Program-made: the position numbers and the translations under genes
In this document: positions 8,191-16,427 of the stretch, one piece after another
Layout: the number at the start of each line of letters is the position of its first letter
How positions within the stretch are numbered: position 1 is the stretch's first letter
The notes under the pieces: model-generated
What the model was told of the DNA's origin: nothing
The model's input: the letters and a program-made list of their open reading frames with translations, nothing else
Databases searched by the model: none
Source of the DNA: Brooklawnia sp049651565
GTDB lineage: Bacteria; Actinomycetota; Actinomycetes; Propionibacteriales; Propionibacteriaceae
Direction of reading: 5' to 3'
NCBI RefSeq assembly: GCF_049651565.1
Contig: NZ_JBASCI010000113.1
Location: forward strand, 1-32,401
DNA: 32,401 bases

Positions 8191-8591
8191 CGCGGGTCCT
8201 CCAGGTCGGTGGCGTCGAAGGCGTCGGGCAGCACGTCCCGCATCTCACGCACGCCGCGCGGGGTGGTCACCAGCAACACCGGCCCGCCGTGCTCCCACAG
8301 CAGTTGGCGGCACCGGCCGCACGGCATCACCACCTCCGCCTCTGGTCCGCCCACGCACAGGAAGTGCGTCAGCCTGCCGCCACCGGTGGCGGCCAGCTCG
8401 GAAACCATGCCGCACTCGGCGCACAACGTCAGCCCGTACGAGGCATTCTCCACATTGCAGCCGGCCACCAGCCGGCCGTCATCGACGCGGGCGGCCGCTC
8501 CCACCCGGTAGTTCGAGTAGGGCACGTAGGCCCGCGCCTGCACGTCCTTCGCCAGTGCCAGCAACTGTGACCAGATCGCGTTGTCGTCCAT
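8187..8591 (-). CDS. cdd: Cytidine deaminase
   Basis: A 134-residue homotetrameric-type cytidine deaminase that converts (deoxy)cytidine to (deoxy)uridine for the following phosphorylase. The zinc site is complete: Cys57 with catalytic Glu59 in LTLCAEC, and Cys91 and Cys94 in MPCGRCRQ. The substrate-binding NVENASYG (46-53) and the N-terminal YVPYSNYRVGAA are also present. The gene starts 7 bases after the stop of the second permease and overlaps deoA by four bases, so it sits mid-operon. Confidence 0.95.
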   Translation of the reverse strand: MDDNAIWSQLLALAKDVQARAYVPYSNYRVGAAARVDDGRLVAGCNVENASYGLTLCAECGMVSELAATGGGRLTHFLCVGGPEAEVVMPCGRCRQLLWEHGGPVLLVTTPRGVREMRDVLPDAFDATDLEDPR

Positions 8592-8598
8592 GTTCTCG

Positions 8599-9879
8599 CT
8601 ACTTCTTGTAGGGGATGTTCTCGGCGGCAGGCGCGCGCACGCGTCCGACGAAACCGGCCACGGCGAAGATGGTCACCACGTACGGCAGCATCAGCAGGAA
8701 CTCCGAGGGCACCGGGGTGCCGATGCTGGACAGCAGGTTGCCCAGGTTCCTGGAGAAGCCGAACAGCAGGGCGGCACCCAGCGCGCCGTAGGGGTTCCAC
8801 TTGCCAAGGATCATGGCCGCCAGCGCGATGTAGCCCTGTCCGGCGGACATCTCCTTGCCGAACGCGAGCCCGGTGCCGACGGTGAAGAACGCCCCACCCA
8901 GACCGGCGATCGCGCCGGCGAAGATGGTGTTCACCACGCGGGTCCGGTTCACCTTGATGCCGACGGTGTCGGCGGCCTTCGGGTGTTCACCAACCGCCCG
9001 CATCCGCAGGCCCCACCGCGACCGGAAGACGAAGATGTTCAGCAGAATCACCACGGCGTACATGATGTACACCAGGATCGTCTGGTCGAACAGCACCGGA
9101 CCCAGCACCGGGATCTCGGACAGCCCGGGGATCGGCAGGTTGGGCAGCCGCTGCCGGGCGTTCCAGGTCTCGGAGTTCTGCGTCAGCACCGTCGAGAACA
9201 GGAAGTTGGTCAACCCGACCACCAGCACGTTCAGCACCACGCCGATGATGATCTGGTCGACCCAGTAGCTCACCGCGAACCACACCAGCAGCGCACCGAC
9301 CAGAGCCCCGGCGATGGGCGCGGCGAGCAGCCCCACATAGGCGTTGCTGGCCAGGGACGCCGCAACGGCGGCGAAGAATGCCCCGAGCAGCAGCTGGCCC
9401 TCGATGGCGATGTTGACGATGCCGGAGCGCTCCCCGACCAGGCCACACATCGCGCCGAAGATCAGCGGGACGCTCAGCGCCAGTCCACCGGCCAGCAGCG
9501 TGGTGAGCGGGATGACGCCGGATGCGCCGGCACCCGCGTAGACCAGGAAGCCGAACACGAAGAGGAAACCGAACGTGGCCGGCAGCCACCACCCGGTCTT
9601 CTGCCGGCGGCTGGCGTTCCACGCCGCCAGCGCGGCGAGCCCGGCCAGCACGAGGGTGATGACGATGCCGGTCGGCCGTGCGGGCAGGTCGAAGTTCGGG
9701 ATGGTGATCCACGCCTCACCCCTGGCCAACTGGAAGGTGGTCTGCTCGCCTGTCGGCGCTGCGAAGACGTAAACCACCAGCGCGACCAGCGTGAGGACGC
9801 CGTAGGTGATCGGCATCTTCCACTCGATCGGCTTCTCGACCGCGGCCGCGGCCCTGCGCGGTTGGGTGTCGACGCTCAT
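8599..9879 (-). CDS. Nucleoside ABC transporter permease, second subunit
   Basis: A 426-residue polytopic membrane protein of the BPD_transp_2 family, the NupC/YufQ-like partner of BMP-type nucleoside importers. Family motifs include ERSGIVNIAIEGQLLLGAFF, KVNRTRVVNTIFAGAIAGLGGA and AGQGYIALAAMILGKWNPYG. Roughly nine or ten hydrophobic segments can be counted. ATG 9877-9879 overlaps the stop of the first permease by four bases; the frame remains open upstream only as a shadow of that permease. The N-terminal extension of about 25 residues before the first membrane helix is hydrophilic. It forms the channel with the other permease. Confidence 0.92.
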   Translation of the reverse strand: MSVDTQPRRAAAAVEKPIEWKMPITYGVLTLVALVVYVFAAPTGEQTTFQLARGEAWITIPNFDLPARPTGIVITLVLAGLAALAAWNASRRQKTGWWLPATFGFLFVFGFLVYAGAGASGVIPLTTLLAGGLALSVPLIFGAMCGLVGERSGIVNIAIEGQLLLGAFFAAVAASLASNAYVGLLAAPIAGALVGALLVWFAVSYWVDQIIIGVVLNVLVVGLTNFLFSTVLTQNSETWNARQRLPNLPIPGLSEIPVLGPVLFDQTILVYIMYAVVILLNIFVFRSRWGLRMRAVGEHPKAADTVGIKVNRTRVVNTIFAGAIAGLGGAFFTVGTGLAFGKEMSAGQGYIALAAMILGKWNPYGALGAALLFGFSRNLGNLLSSIGTPVPSEFLLMLPYVVTIFAVAGFVGRVRAPAAENIPYKK

Positions 9880-11132
9880 GCTGTCGCCTCCTTGACCTTC
9901 GCAGCGGGTTGCGGACGCGTGTGCAGGCCGGGTGCCGGCAGCCGGAAGATCGCCCGCACCAGCGGCGGCGCCGCCACCAGCAGGACGATGATCGACTGCA
10001 CGACCAGGACGATGTCGATCGGGGTGCCGGTCTGTGACTGCATCACGTAGCCGCCGGCCTTCAGGGCCCCGAACAGCAGCCCGGCCAGGAACGTTCCGAG
10101 TGGTCTGGATCTGCCCAGTAGCGCCACCGTGATGGCGTCGAAGCCGAGGCTGCCGGCGATGCCGGTGGTCAGCCGGCCCTCGGTGCCGAGAACCTGGTTT
10201 GCGCCGGCCAGCCCGGCGAACACGCCGGCAACCACCATCACCAGCACGATGACCTTGTTGACCGAGATGCCGGCGGCCCGGGCGGCGTTCGGGTTGGCGC
10301 CGGCGGCGCGGAACTCGAATCCGATCGTGGAGCGCTCCATCAGCCACCACACGAACATCGTCGCCAGAATGGCGATGATGAATCCGAAGTGCAGCCGGAA
10401 CGGCGGTTGCAGCAGCAGTGGCAGGCTCGCGGTGTCGGCACTGATCGGCGATGACTGCGGCAGCGGCGACCCGGTGCGGGTGAACCACTGCTGTTTGAGC
10501 AGGTAGAGGATCAGGTAGGCGGCGATGTTGTTGAGCATGATCGTCACGATCACCTCGTTGGCCCCGGTGCGGGCCTTCAGGAAACCGGCGATCCCGGCGT
10601 AAAGTGCGCCGCCGATCGCGCCGCCGATCAGAGCGACGGTGACGTGCAGGACGGGCGGCAGGGCGACCGCGTACCCCAGCCAACCGGCGGTCAGAGCGCC
10701 GAGTATGACCTGGCCCTGGCCGCCGATGTTGAACATGCCGGCCCGGAACGGGATCGCGACTGCGAGGCCGGCGAGGATCAGCGGGGTGGCGTTGACCAGC
10801 GACTCGGTGAGTGGCCGGATGGACCGCACAGCAGTATTGGCCTGCCAGTCGAAGATGGCCCCGCGGAACAGGGCCGAGTACGCAGACGAGACCTGGTCCC
10901 AGACGGCGGCGAAGAAGTCGGTGGGCCGGGCGAAGAAGTAGCCGGCGGTCTCCTGCACGCGGGGGTCGGCGAAGGCGATCAGGATGGCGCCGAGCACCAG
11001 CGCGATCACCACGGCAAGGATCGACACCAGCCAGTTGCCGGACAGGATGTCCCTGGCCAGCGATGCGCTGCGGGACTCCTTGGGCGCCGCGCTCTCTGTA
11101 TCGGTGCGCAGGGTGGCGGTCGGTTGGCTCAC
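9876..11132 (-). CDS. Nucleoside ABC transporter permease, first subunit
   Basis: A 418-residue multi-spanning permease of the BPD_transp_2 family, the NupB/YufP-like member. Diagnostic segments are PFRAGMFNIGGQGQVILGAL and TGANEVIVTIMLNNIAAYLI, the latter probably contacting the ATPase. The N-terminal 30 or so residues are hydrophilic, then come about nine or ten membrane helices. Its start overlaps the ATPase stop by four bases and its stop overlaps the next permease by four bases, so translation is coupled across the transporter genes. The extended loop after the first helix is usual in this subunit. Confidence 0.92.
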   Translation of the reverse strand: MSQPTATLRTDTESAAPKESRSASLARDILSGNWLVSILAVVIALVLGAILIAFADPRVQETAGYFFARPTDFFAAVWDQVSSAYSALFRGAIFDWQANTAVRSIRPLTESLVNATPLILAGLAVAIPFRAGMFNIGGQGQVILGALTAGWLGYAVALPPVLHVTVALIGGAIGGALYAGIAGFLKARTGANEVIVTIMLNNIAAYLILYLLKQQWFTRTGSPLPQSSPISADTASLPLLLQPPFRLHFGFIIAILATMFVWWLMERSTIGFEFRAAGANPNAARAAGISVNKVIVLVMVVAGVFAGLAGANQVLGTEGRLTTGIAGSLGFDAITVALLGRSRPLGTFLAGLLFGALKAGGYVMQSQTGTPIDIVLVVQSIIVLLVAAPPLVRAIFRLPAPGLHTRPQPAAKVKEATA

Positions 11133-12742
11133 TGGATGCCCTCCTCATCCGGCGCCGCCTCAGCGTGCGCCTGCTCCTCGGCCGCCTCTTCGTCGAGGAC
11201 GCCCATCGTGGTGTGCTGGACGGCAGCCTGGGCCTGCGCCTCCGCCAGTGGGACGCCGGCCATCATCAGGCCCAGTACGTCGCGTGAGGTGTTGCCGGGG
11301 ACGATCCCGACGATGCGTCCCCGATACATCACAGCGATCCGGTCGGCCAGGTTGAGCACCTCGTCCAGCTCGGTGGAGACGATGACGCACGGGGTGCCCT
11401 TGTCACGCTCCTCGACGATTCGCCGGTGGATGAACTCGATCGATCCGACGTCGAGGCCGCGAGTTGGTTGGGACGCCACCAGCAGCCGCAGGTCCTTCGA
11501 CATCGCACGGGCCACCACGACCTTCTGCTGGTTGCCGCCGGACAGCGTGGAGATCGGGTCGGTGACCGCGGTCAACCGGACGTCGTACTCCTGGGTCAGC
11601 GTGCTGGCGTTGGCCAGCACCTTGCTGGGGTACATCACCGGCCCCCTGGAGAACCGCTCGGTGTCGTAGACGTCGAGCACCAGGTTCTCGGCGATGGAGA
11701 ACGAGCCGATGATGCCGTCGGTCGACCGGTCCTCGGGGACGAACCCGAGCCCGCCGTGCAGCCGTGACTTGACCGTGTCGCCGGTCAGGTCGTCGCCGTC
11801 GAGCGTGATCGTTCCGGTCAGTGGTCTGGTCAGGCCAAGGATCGCCTCGGTGAGCTCGGTCTGGCCGTTGCCCTGGACGCCGGCGATGCACATGATCTCG
11901 CCACGGTGGACGTCGAACGTGACGTGGTCGACGGCGACCTTGCCGGCCACGTCGAGCACCACCAGGTCGTTGACCCGGAAGGTGGCCTCGCCAGGGCTCG
12001 CGGGACTCTTCTCGGTGGTGAGGCTGACTGCGCGTCCCACCATCATCGAGGCGAGGTCCTTCTCGGTGGACGACGCGGAGGCCTCGCCCACCACCTTGCC
12101 GCGGCGGATCACCGTGATCCGGTCGGCCACTGCACGGACCTCGCGCAGCTTGTGGGTGATGAAGACGATGGACGTGCCGGCCTGCTTGAGTTGCCGCATG
12201 ATCGCGATCAGCTCATCAGTCTCCTGCGGGGTCAACACCGCGGTCGGCTCGTCGAGGATGAGGATGCCGGCATCCCGCGACAGGGCCTTGATGATCTCGA
12301 CCCGCTGCTGGGCGCCGACGGGGAGGTCTTCGATCAGGGCGTCGGGGTCGATGTCGAAACCGAACCGGTCGGACAGTTCCGTCACCCGCTCGCGGGCCTT
12401 GCCGAAGTCGATGATGCCGGCCGCCTTGGTCGGCTCGTAGCCCAGCGCGACCGATTCGGCGACGGTGAACACCGGAACCAGCATGAAGTGCTGGTGGACC
12501 ATGCCGATGCCGGCGGCAACCGCGTCGCCCGGCCCGGAGAAGTGCACCACCTTGTCGTCCAGCAGGATCTCGCCGTCGTCGGGCTGGTACAGCCCGTACA
12601 ACACGTTCATCAGCGTGGACTTGCCGGCGCCGTTCTCGCCGAGCAGCGCGTGGATCTCCCCCGGCTGCACGACCAGGTCGATGTGGTCGTTGGCCACCAG
12701 GGAGCCGAAGACTTTCGTTATCCCCCGCAGTTCGAGTTTCAT
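11129..12742 (-). CDS. Nucleoside ABC transporter ATPase (two fused nucleotide-binding domains)
   Basis: A 537-residue RbsA/NupA-type protein with two ABC domains. Domain 1 has Walker A GENGAGKST (35-43), the family's altered signature LPVGAQQRVEI (140-150), Walker B ILILDEPTAVLTP and the switch His in FITHKL. Domain 2 is of the degenerate type, as usual in this family: Walker A is GVQGNGQTEL, the signature LSGGNQQKVVVAR is intact, and the Walker B region reads LLVASQPTRGLD with Ser-Gln where Asp-Glu is expected, so this half probably does not hydrolyse ATP. The gene lies 114 bases downstream of the binding-protein gene and overlaps the first permease. Confidence 0.93.
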   Translation of the reverse strand: MKLELRGITKVFGSLVANDHIDLVVQPGEIHALLGENGAGKSTLMNVLYGLYQPDDGEILLDDKVVHFSGPGDAVAAGIGMVHQHFMLVPVFTVAESVALGYEPTKAAGIIDFGKARERVTELSDRFGFDIDPDALIEDLPVGAQQRVEIIKALSRDAGILILDEPTAVLTPQETDELIAIMRQLKQAGTSIVFITHKLREVRAVADRITVIRRGKVVGEASASSTEKDLASMMVGRAVSLTTEKSPASPGEATFRVNDLVVLDVAGKVAVDHVTFDVHRGEIMCIAGVQGNGQTELTEAILGLTRPLTGTITLDGDDLTGDTVKSRLHGGLGFVPEDRSTDGIIGSFSIAENLVLDVYDTERFSRGPVMYPSKVLANASTLTQEYDVRLTAVTDPISTLSGGNQQKVVVARAMSKDLRLLVASQPTRGLDVGSIEFIHRRIVEERDKGTPCVIVSTELDEVLNLADRIAVMYRGRIVGIVPGNTSRDVLGLMMAGVPLAEAQAQAAVQHTTMGVLDEEAAEEQAHAEAAPDEEGIQ

Positions 12743-12794
12743 TCGCTCATGGTTCCTTGCTGATCGACGACGACAGCGCTTGTCACACGGGTGA

Positions 12795-12820
12795 TGGTCC
12801 GGCTCCTGCGAACCGGACCA
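12795..12820 (-). terminator. Hairpin between binding-protein and ATPase genes
   Basis: TGGTCCGG and CCGGACCA form a perfect eight-base-pair stem around a ten-base loop in the 114-base spacer between the BMP lipoprotein gene and the ATPase gene. No T-tract follows on the minus strand. In binding-protein operons such hairpins commonly stabilise the upstream mRNA or attenuate downstream transcription, giving excess binding protein; that role is inferred here. Confidence 0.5.
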
Positions 12821-12856
12821 CCACCCATCGGGTTTACCCTATGCCCTGCTCACCGG

Positions 12857-13924
12857 TCACTTCGGGGAGTTGGGGCTCTCGACCACGAGTTCGCCGGAAA
12901 TGATCCGGGCCTGCAGATCGGCGACCGCGTCCTTCAACTCTTGCGGAACCTGGGAGTCGAAGTCGTGGAACGGCGCGATCCCGACGCCCTCGTTCTCCAG
13001 CGTGCCGATGTACGGCTCGGAGGTGAAGTTGCCGGCAGCAGCGGACTCGATGGTGTCGAACACCGCCATGTCCATCTTCTTGATCACTGAGGTCAGGATG
13101 ATCGGGCCGTAGGTGGTGCTTTCGAAGCCATCGGTGTCGACCCAGATGATCTTCGCGCCGGCTTGTTCGGCTGCGGCGGCTGCGCCGAGGCCCACCGGCC
13201 CGGCGACCGGCATGATGATGTCGGCACCCTGTGCGATGAACTGCTCGGTCTGGCTCTGGCCCTGGGCCTGGTTGTCGAAGTCGCCGGTGAAGGCGCCGTT
13301 CTGGGCGTCCTTGTCCCAGCCGAGAAGCTCGACCGAGGTGCCGTTGTCCTCGTTGTACTTGGCGACGCCATCGGCGAAGCCGTCCATGAAGATGGACACG
13401 CTCGGGATCTGGATACCGCCGAACGTGGCGACCTTGTCGGTCTCGGTCATGCCCGCAGCCACGTAGCCGGCCAGGTAGGCGGCCTCAGCAGTGTTGAAGA
13501 CGATCGGCTTGGCGTTCGGCAGTTCCTCGGCGAACGTTGAGTCGATCAGCGCGAAGTTGACGTCGGGATTGGCGGTGGCAGCGTTCGAGAGCGCGTCGGC
13601 CAGCAGGAAGCCGACACCGAAGGTGAGGTTGCAGCCCTGCTGCACCATCGAGTCGACGTTCGGCGGGTAGTCAGCGTCCGAGGTTGATTCGGCTTCGGCT
13701 TTCTGGATGCCGAGTTCATCGACCGCGCGAAGGAGGCCGGCGTAGGAGGTCTGGTTGAACGACTGATCCTCGAAACCACCCGCGTCCGAGATCATGCAGG
13801 CGAGGAAGTCGCTGCCTGCGGTGGCGTCGCCGCCACCCTCTTCTTCCTCCGGCGCGGAGCCGCATGCGGCGAGCGCCAGGGCGGTGGTGACCGCCAGGAC
13901 GCCCATGTAGAACTTCTTCTTCAT
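12857..13924 (-). CDS. BMP family nucleoside-binding lipoprotein
   Basis: A 355-residue extracytoplasmic substrate-binding lipoprotein of the BMP/PnrA family. The signal peptide MKKKFYMGVLAVTTALALAA ends in the lipobox LAAC with Cys21, followed by an acidic flexible linker (EEEEGGGD). The mature protein has the PnrA-like DAGGFEDQSFNQTSYAGL and later ADIIMPVAGPVGLGAAAAAE, both ligand-cleft segments. ATG 13922-13924 is preceded by AGGAGAGGG, a good ribosome binding site; the open frame extends 27 codons upstream without signal-peptide character. This is the first gene of the transport and salvage operon. The exact ligand (purine, pyrimidine or both) is inferred from the downstream cdd-deoA-deoC. 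Confidence 0.93.
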   Translation of the reverse strand: MKKKFYMGVLAVTTALALAACGSAPEEEEGGGDATAGSDFLACMISDAGGFEDQSFNQTSYAGLLRAVDELGIQKAEAESTSDADYPPNVDSMVQQGCNLTFGVGFLLADALSNAATANPDVNFALIDSTFAEELPNAKPIVFNTAEAAYLAGYVAAGMTETDKVATFGGIQIPSVSIFMDGFADGVAKYNEDNGTSVELLGWDKDAQNGAFTGDFDNQAQGQSQTEQFIAQGADIIMPVAGPVGLGAAAAAEQAGAKIIWVDTDGFESTTYGPIILTSVIKKMDMAVFDTIESAAAGNFTSEPYIGTLENEGVGIAPFHDFDSQVPQELKDAVADLQARIISGELVVESPNSPK

Positions 13925-14022
13925 GAACCCTCTCCTGAGCTGCTGTGACACCGAACCCGCGCTCACTGCGGGCGGCGTTTGGGTAGCAACCAGCCTAGGG
14001 CCCATGTCTCACTTGGCGGGAC

Positions 14023-14038
14023 GTAGCCGCGCGGCTAC
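14023..14038. promoter_or_regulatory. Perfect 16-base palindrome upstream of the nucleoside operon
   Basis: GTAGCCGCGCGGCTAC is a perfect inverted repeat with no spacer, about 100 bases before the start of the BMP lipoprotein gene and 12 bases past the end of the hydrolase pseudogene on the same strand. It could be an operator for a nucleoside-responsive repressor. A terminator hairpin for the hydrolase is the alternative, but there is no T-tract and no loop. Confidence 0.45.
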
Positions 14039-14050
14039 ACCAAAGTGTTA

Positions 14051-15172
14051 TCAAGCCCATCTTTCGCTCACCAGCTGTGAACAGAAGGCCTCGATGCCGC
14101 GCAGCGCCGTGTCGAACCGGTATGAGTGCAGCACGTCGAAACCGTGCTGGGCGCCGGGCAACTCGGCGTAGGCGACCGGCTGGTGCGACTGGCTGCGCAG
14201 GTGCACCACCAACGCCCGGGCACCGGCAACCGGGGTGTAGCTGTCCTTGGCGCCGTGCACAATCAGCATCGGTGGGGCCGAGTGGGCAGGCAGCGCCAAG
14301 GGGGTGGACGCCGGCTGCTCGCCTGCGTCCCGGCCGTAGTAACGGCCGTATTAGCCGTACAGCCCAACCGCCCCGGCCACCGAGGTGTCGGCACCGGTGA
14401 AGCCCGGCTGCAGGGCGGGATCGTTCTGGGTCAGCGCCGCCAGGACCGAAAGGTGCGCGCCGGCAGAGCTGCCCGACAGGACGATCTGATCGGCGTCCAT
14501 CCCGTACTCCTCGGCGTGCTCCCTGACCCAGGCGATTACCCGCTTGGCGTCAACCAGGTGCTCGGGCCAGCCGACGTGTGGCCGAAGCCGATAGTTCGCG
14601 CTCACCACCACCCAGCCCCGGGCGGCGAACCGGTAGCGCAGTGCCCGGGCCTCGAAGTTCTTGTTGCCGGTGAAGTAGCCGCCGCCGTGCAGGTACACCA
14701 GCACCGGGTTGCGGCACGTGGCGTCCCGGCGGCGTAGTATGTCCATCCGCTGTCGGCGGACCAGCCCGCCATAGGGTAGGTCGCGCAGCCGCTGCACCGC
14801 TGGCGGTTTGATCGGCCATGGGAAGATGGTCCGCCACCAGGCCGGGGCGGCCAGTTCGGCTCCCACCGCCTCGGACATCACCCGGCGGGCCAGCACGCAG
14901 TTGATGTGCAGCCGGCCATACCCGGCGATGATCGCGATGCCTGCGGCCAGCACGACCCAGTCGGCCACGCTGACCGGCCGGTTGCTGGTCACGGCGTCGA
15001 CGGTAGACACGGTGAACAGCAGCATCAGCAGTAGTGGGATCTCGTTTCCCGGTAGCCCGACCTGATAGGCGACCAGCGCCAACCGGCGCGGTCGGGCTGG
15101 CGGCCACAGCGCGGCCGCCACCATGATCGCGTTGATGACAACACCGATGACGTAGCCGTACGACATGGGCAT
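14051..15172 (-). pseudogene. Membrane-anchored alpha/beta hydrolase interrupted by in-frame TAA
   Basis: Read through, this is 373 residues plus one internal stop. The N-terminal 110 residues or so carry about three hydrophobic helices. Then comes an HSL/esterase-type hydrolase with the oxyanion motif LVYLHGGGYF and nucleophile motif LSGSSAGAH. A TAA at 14351-14353 (codon 274) falls within a Tyr/Gly-rich stretch (GLYG, stop, YGRYYGRDAG) where relatives have Tyr. Beyond it, in the same frame, are the segments carrying the acid and His of the triad (VHGAKDSYTPV and GAQHGFD). The upstream fragment alone therefore lacks two catalytic residues. The start ATG 15170-15172 has AGAGGGG before it. Either a recent nonsense mutation or a sequence error explains the stop. 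It is divergent from the alcohol dehydrogenase gene. Confidence 0.8.
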
Positions 15173-15266
15173 CCCCTCTGCGTAGGTCCTTCCACCCTAG
15201 GTGCGCCGCCGCGACCCGCCAACGGCCCATAGGCTGGGACGACGCAGCCATCAGGAGGGCATCATC

Positions 15267-16421
15267 ATGGGCACCACTACCGGCCCCGCTTTCACCTTCG
15301 CCGCTCCCGGCCGTCTGGTCTTCGGAGCCGGACGCAGCGCCGAACTGCCAGATCTGGTTGCCGAGTTCGGCGTCCGACCGCTGGTGGTGACTGGTTCGAA
15401 CCCGTCGCGGCACGCCGAGTTGCTGGCCAGCCTCGGCGACCCGGCGGTCGCAACGGTGAAGGGCGAGCCGACGCTCGGGGCGGTCCGGCAGGCGGTGGAC
15501 GCCGCGCGGACGGCAGAGGCCGACGTCGTGGTGGGTGTCGGCGGGGGCGCCGTCCTCGACACCGCCAAGGCGGTTGCCGGGCTGGCCGCCTCGGAGAGCG
15601 ACCCGCTGGACCACCTGGAGGTGGTGGGCCTCGGCCTGCCGCTGCCGCCGGTGGTGCTGCCGTGGATCGGGGTGCCCACCACCGCGGGCACCGGTTCGGA
15701 GATGACGAACAACGCAGTGGTGACCTCGCTGGAGCACGGGGTCAAGGCGAGCATCCGCGGCCGTTCGCTGCTGGCGGAAGTGGCTCTGGTCGACCCGCTG
15801 CTCACCCTCGAGTGCCCGCCGGCGGTAACGGCGTCCAGCGGCCTCGACGCGCTCACCCAGTGCCTGGAGGCCTACGTCACCCACCAGGCGAACCCGCTCA
15901 CCGACGGCTTCTGCCGGGAAGGGCTGCGCCGGGCGGCGTCCGGACTGCGTCGGGCCTACGCCGATGGCTCCGACGTCTCGGCCCGCACCGACATGGCGCT
16001 GTGCGCGGCACTGTCCGGGCTGGCACTGGCGAATGCCAAGCTGGGCGCGGTGCACGGATTCGCCGGCCCGCTGGGCGGCATGATCGGGGCGGCCCACGGC
16101 ACCATCTGCGCCTCCCTGCTGCCGTCGGCCACCCGGGTCAACGTGGCGGCGCTTACCGCGCGCGGTGATGGGACGGCGCTGGCCAGGTACACCGAGGCCG
16201 CCGAGATCATCACAGGGCGCGGCGACGTGGCTGCGCTGCTGGCCTGGCTGGACGAGACCAACGAACTGCTCGGCGTCCCCGGGCTGGCCGACCTGGGGCT
16301 CACCGAGGACCGGCTGGACGAGGCGGTCGCCAAGGGGCAGGCATCGTCCAGCATGAAGGGCAACCCGATCACCCTGACCGAGGACGAGTTGCAGCAGATC
16401 CTGCGGGCGGCGCTCGATTGA
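15267..16421 (+). CDS. Iron-containing-type alcohol dehydrogenase
   Basis: A 384-residue group III (Fe-ADH/maleylacetate reductase superfamily) dehydrogenase. The NAD-binding segment is GVGGGAVLDTAKA (90-101), and GVPTTAGTGSEMTNNAV (135-151) is the second family signature. The metal-site region reads SGLDALTQCLEAYVT with Asp194, then VHGFAGPLGGMIGAAHG with two His. The position that is His in classical members (DALTH) is Gln198 here, which also occurs in other branches of the superfamily, so metal identity is uncertain. ATG 15267 has AGGAGGG at 15253-15259. Substrate is unknown. Reduction of the acetaldehyde made by DeoC is conceivable, but only proximity suggests it. Confidence 0.88.
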   Translation: MGTTTGPAFTFAAPGRLVFGAGRSAELPDLVAEFGVRPLVVTGSNPSRHAELLASLGDPAVATVKGEPTLGAVRQAVDAARTAEADVVVGVGGGAVLDTAKAVAGLAASESDPLDHLEVVGLGLPLPPVVLPWIGVPTTAGTGSEMTNNAVVTSLEHGVKASIRGRSLLAEVALVDPLLTLECPPAVTASSGLDALTQCLEAYVTHQANPLTDGFCREGLRRAASGLRRAYADGSDVSARTDMALCAALSGLALANAKLGAVHGFAGPLGGMIGAAHGTICASLLPSATRVNVAALTARGDGTALARYTEAAEIITGRGDVAALLAWLDETNELLGVPGLADLGLTEDRLDEAVAKGQASSSMKGNPITLTEDELQQILRAALD

Positions 16422-16427
16422 CGGGGG

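Noticed and set aside
5590..8511. A 973-codon open frame on the plus strand across the deoC-deoA-cdd region
   Set aside because: It is antisense to three clearly conserved enzymes, has Arg/Pro/His-rich composition typical of GC-rich shadow frames, and no domain.
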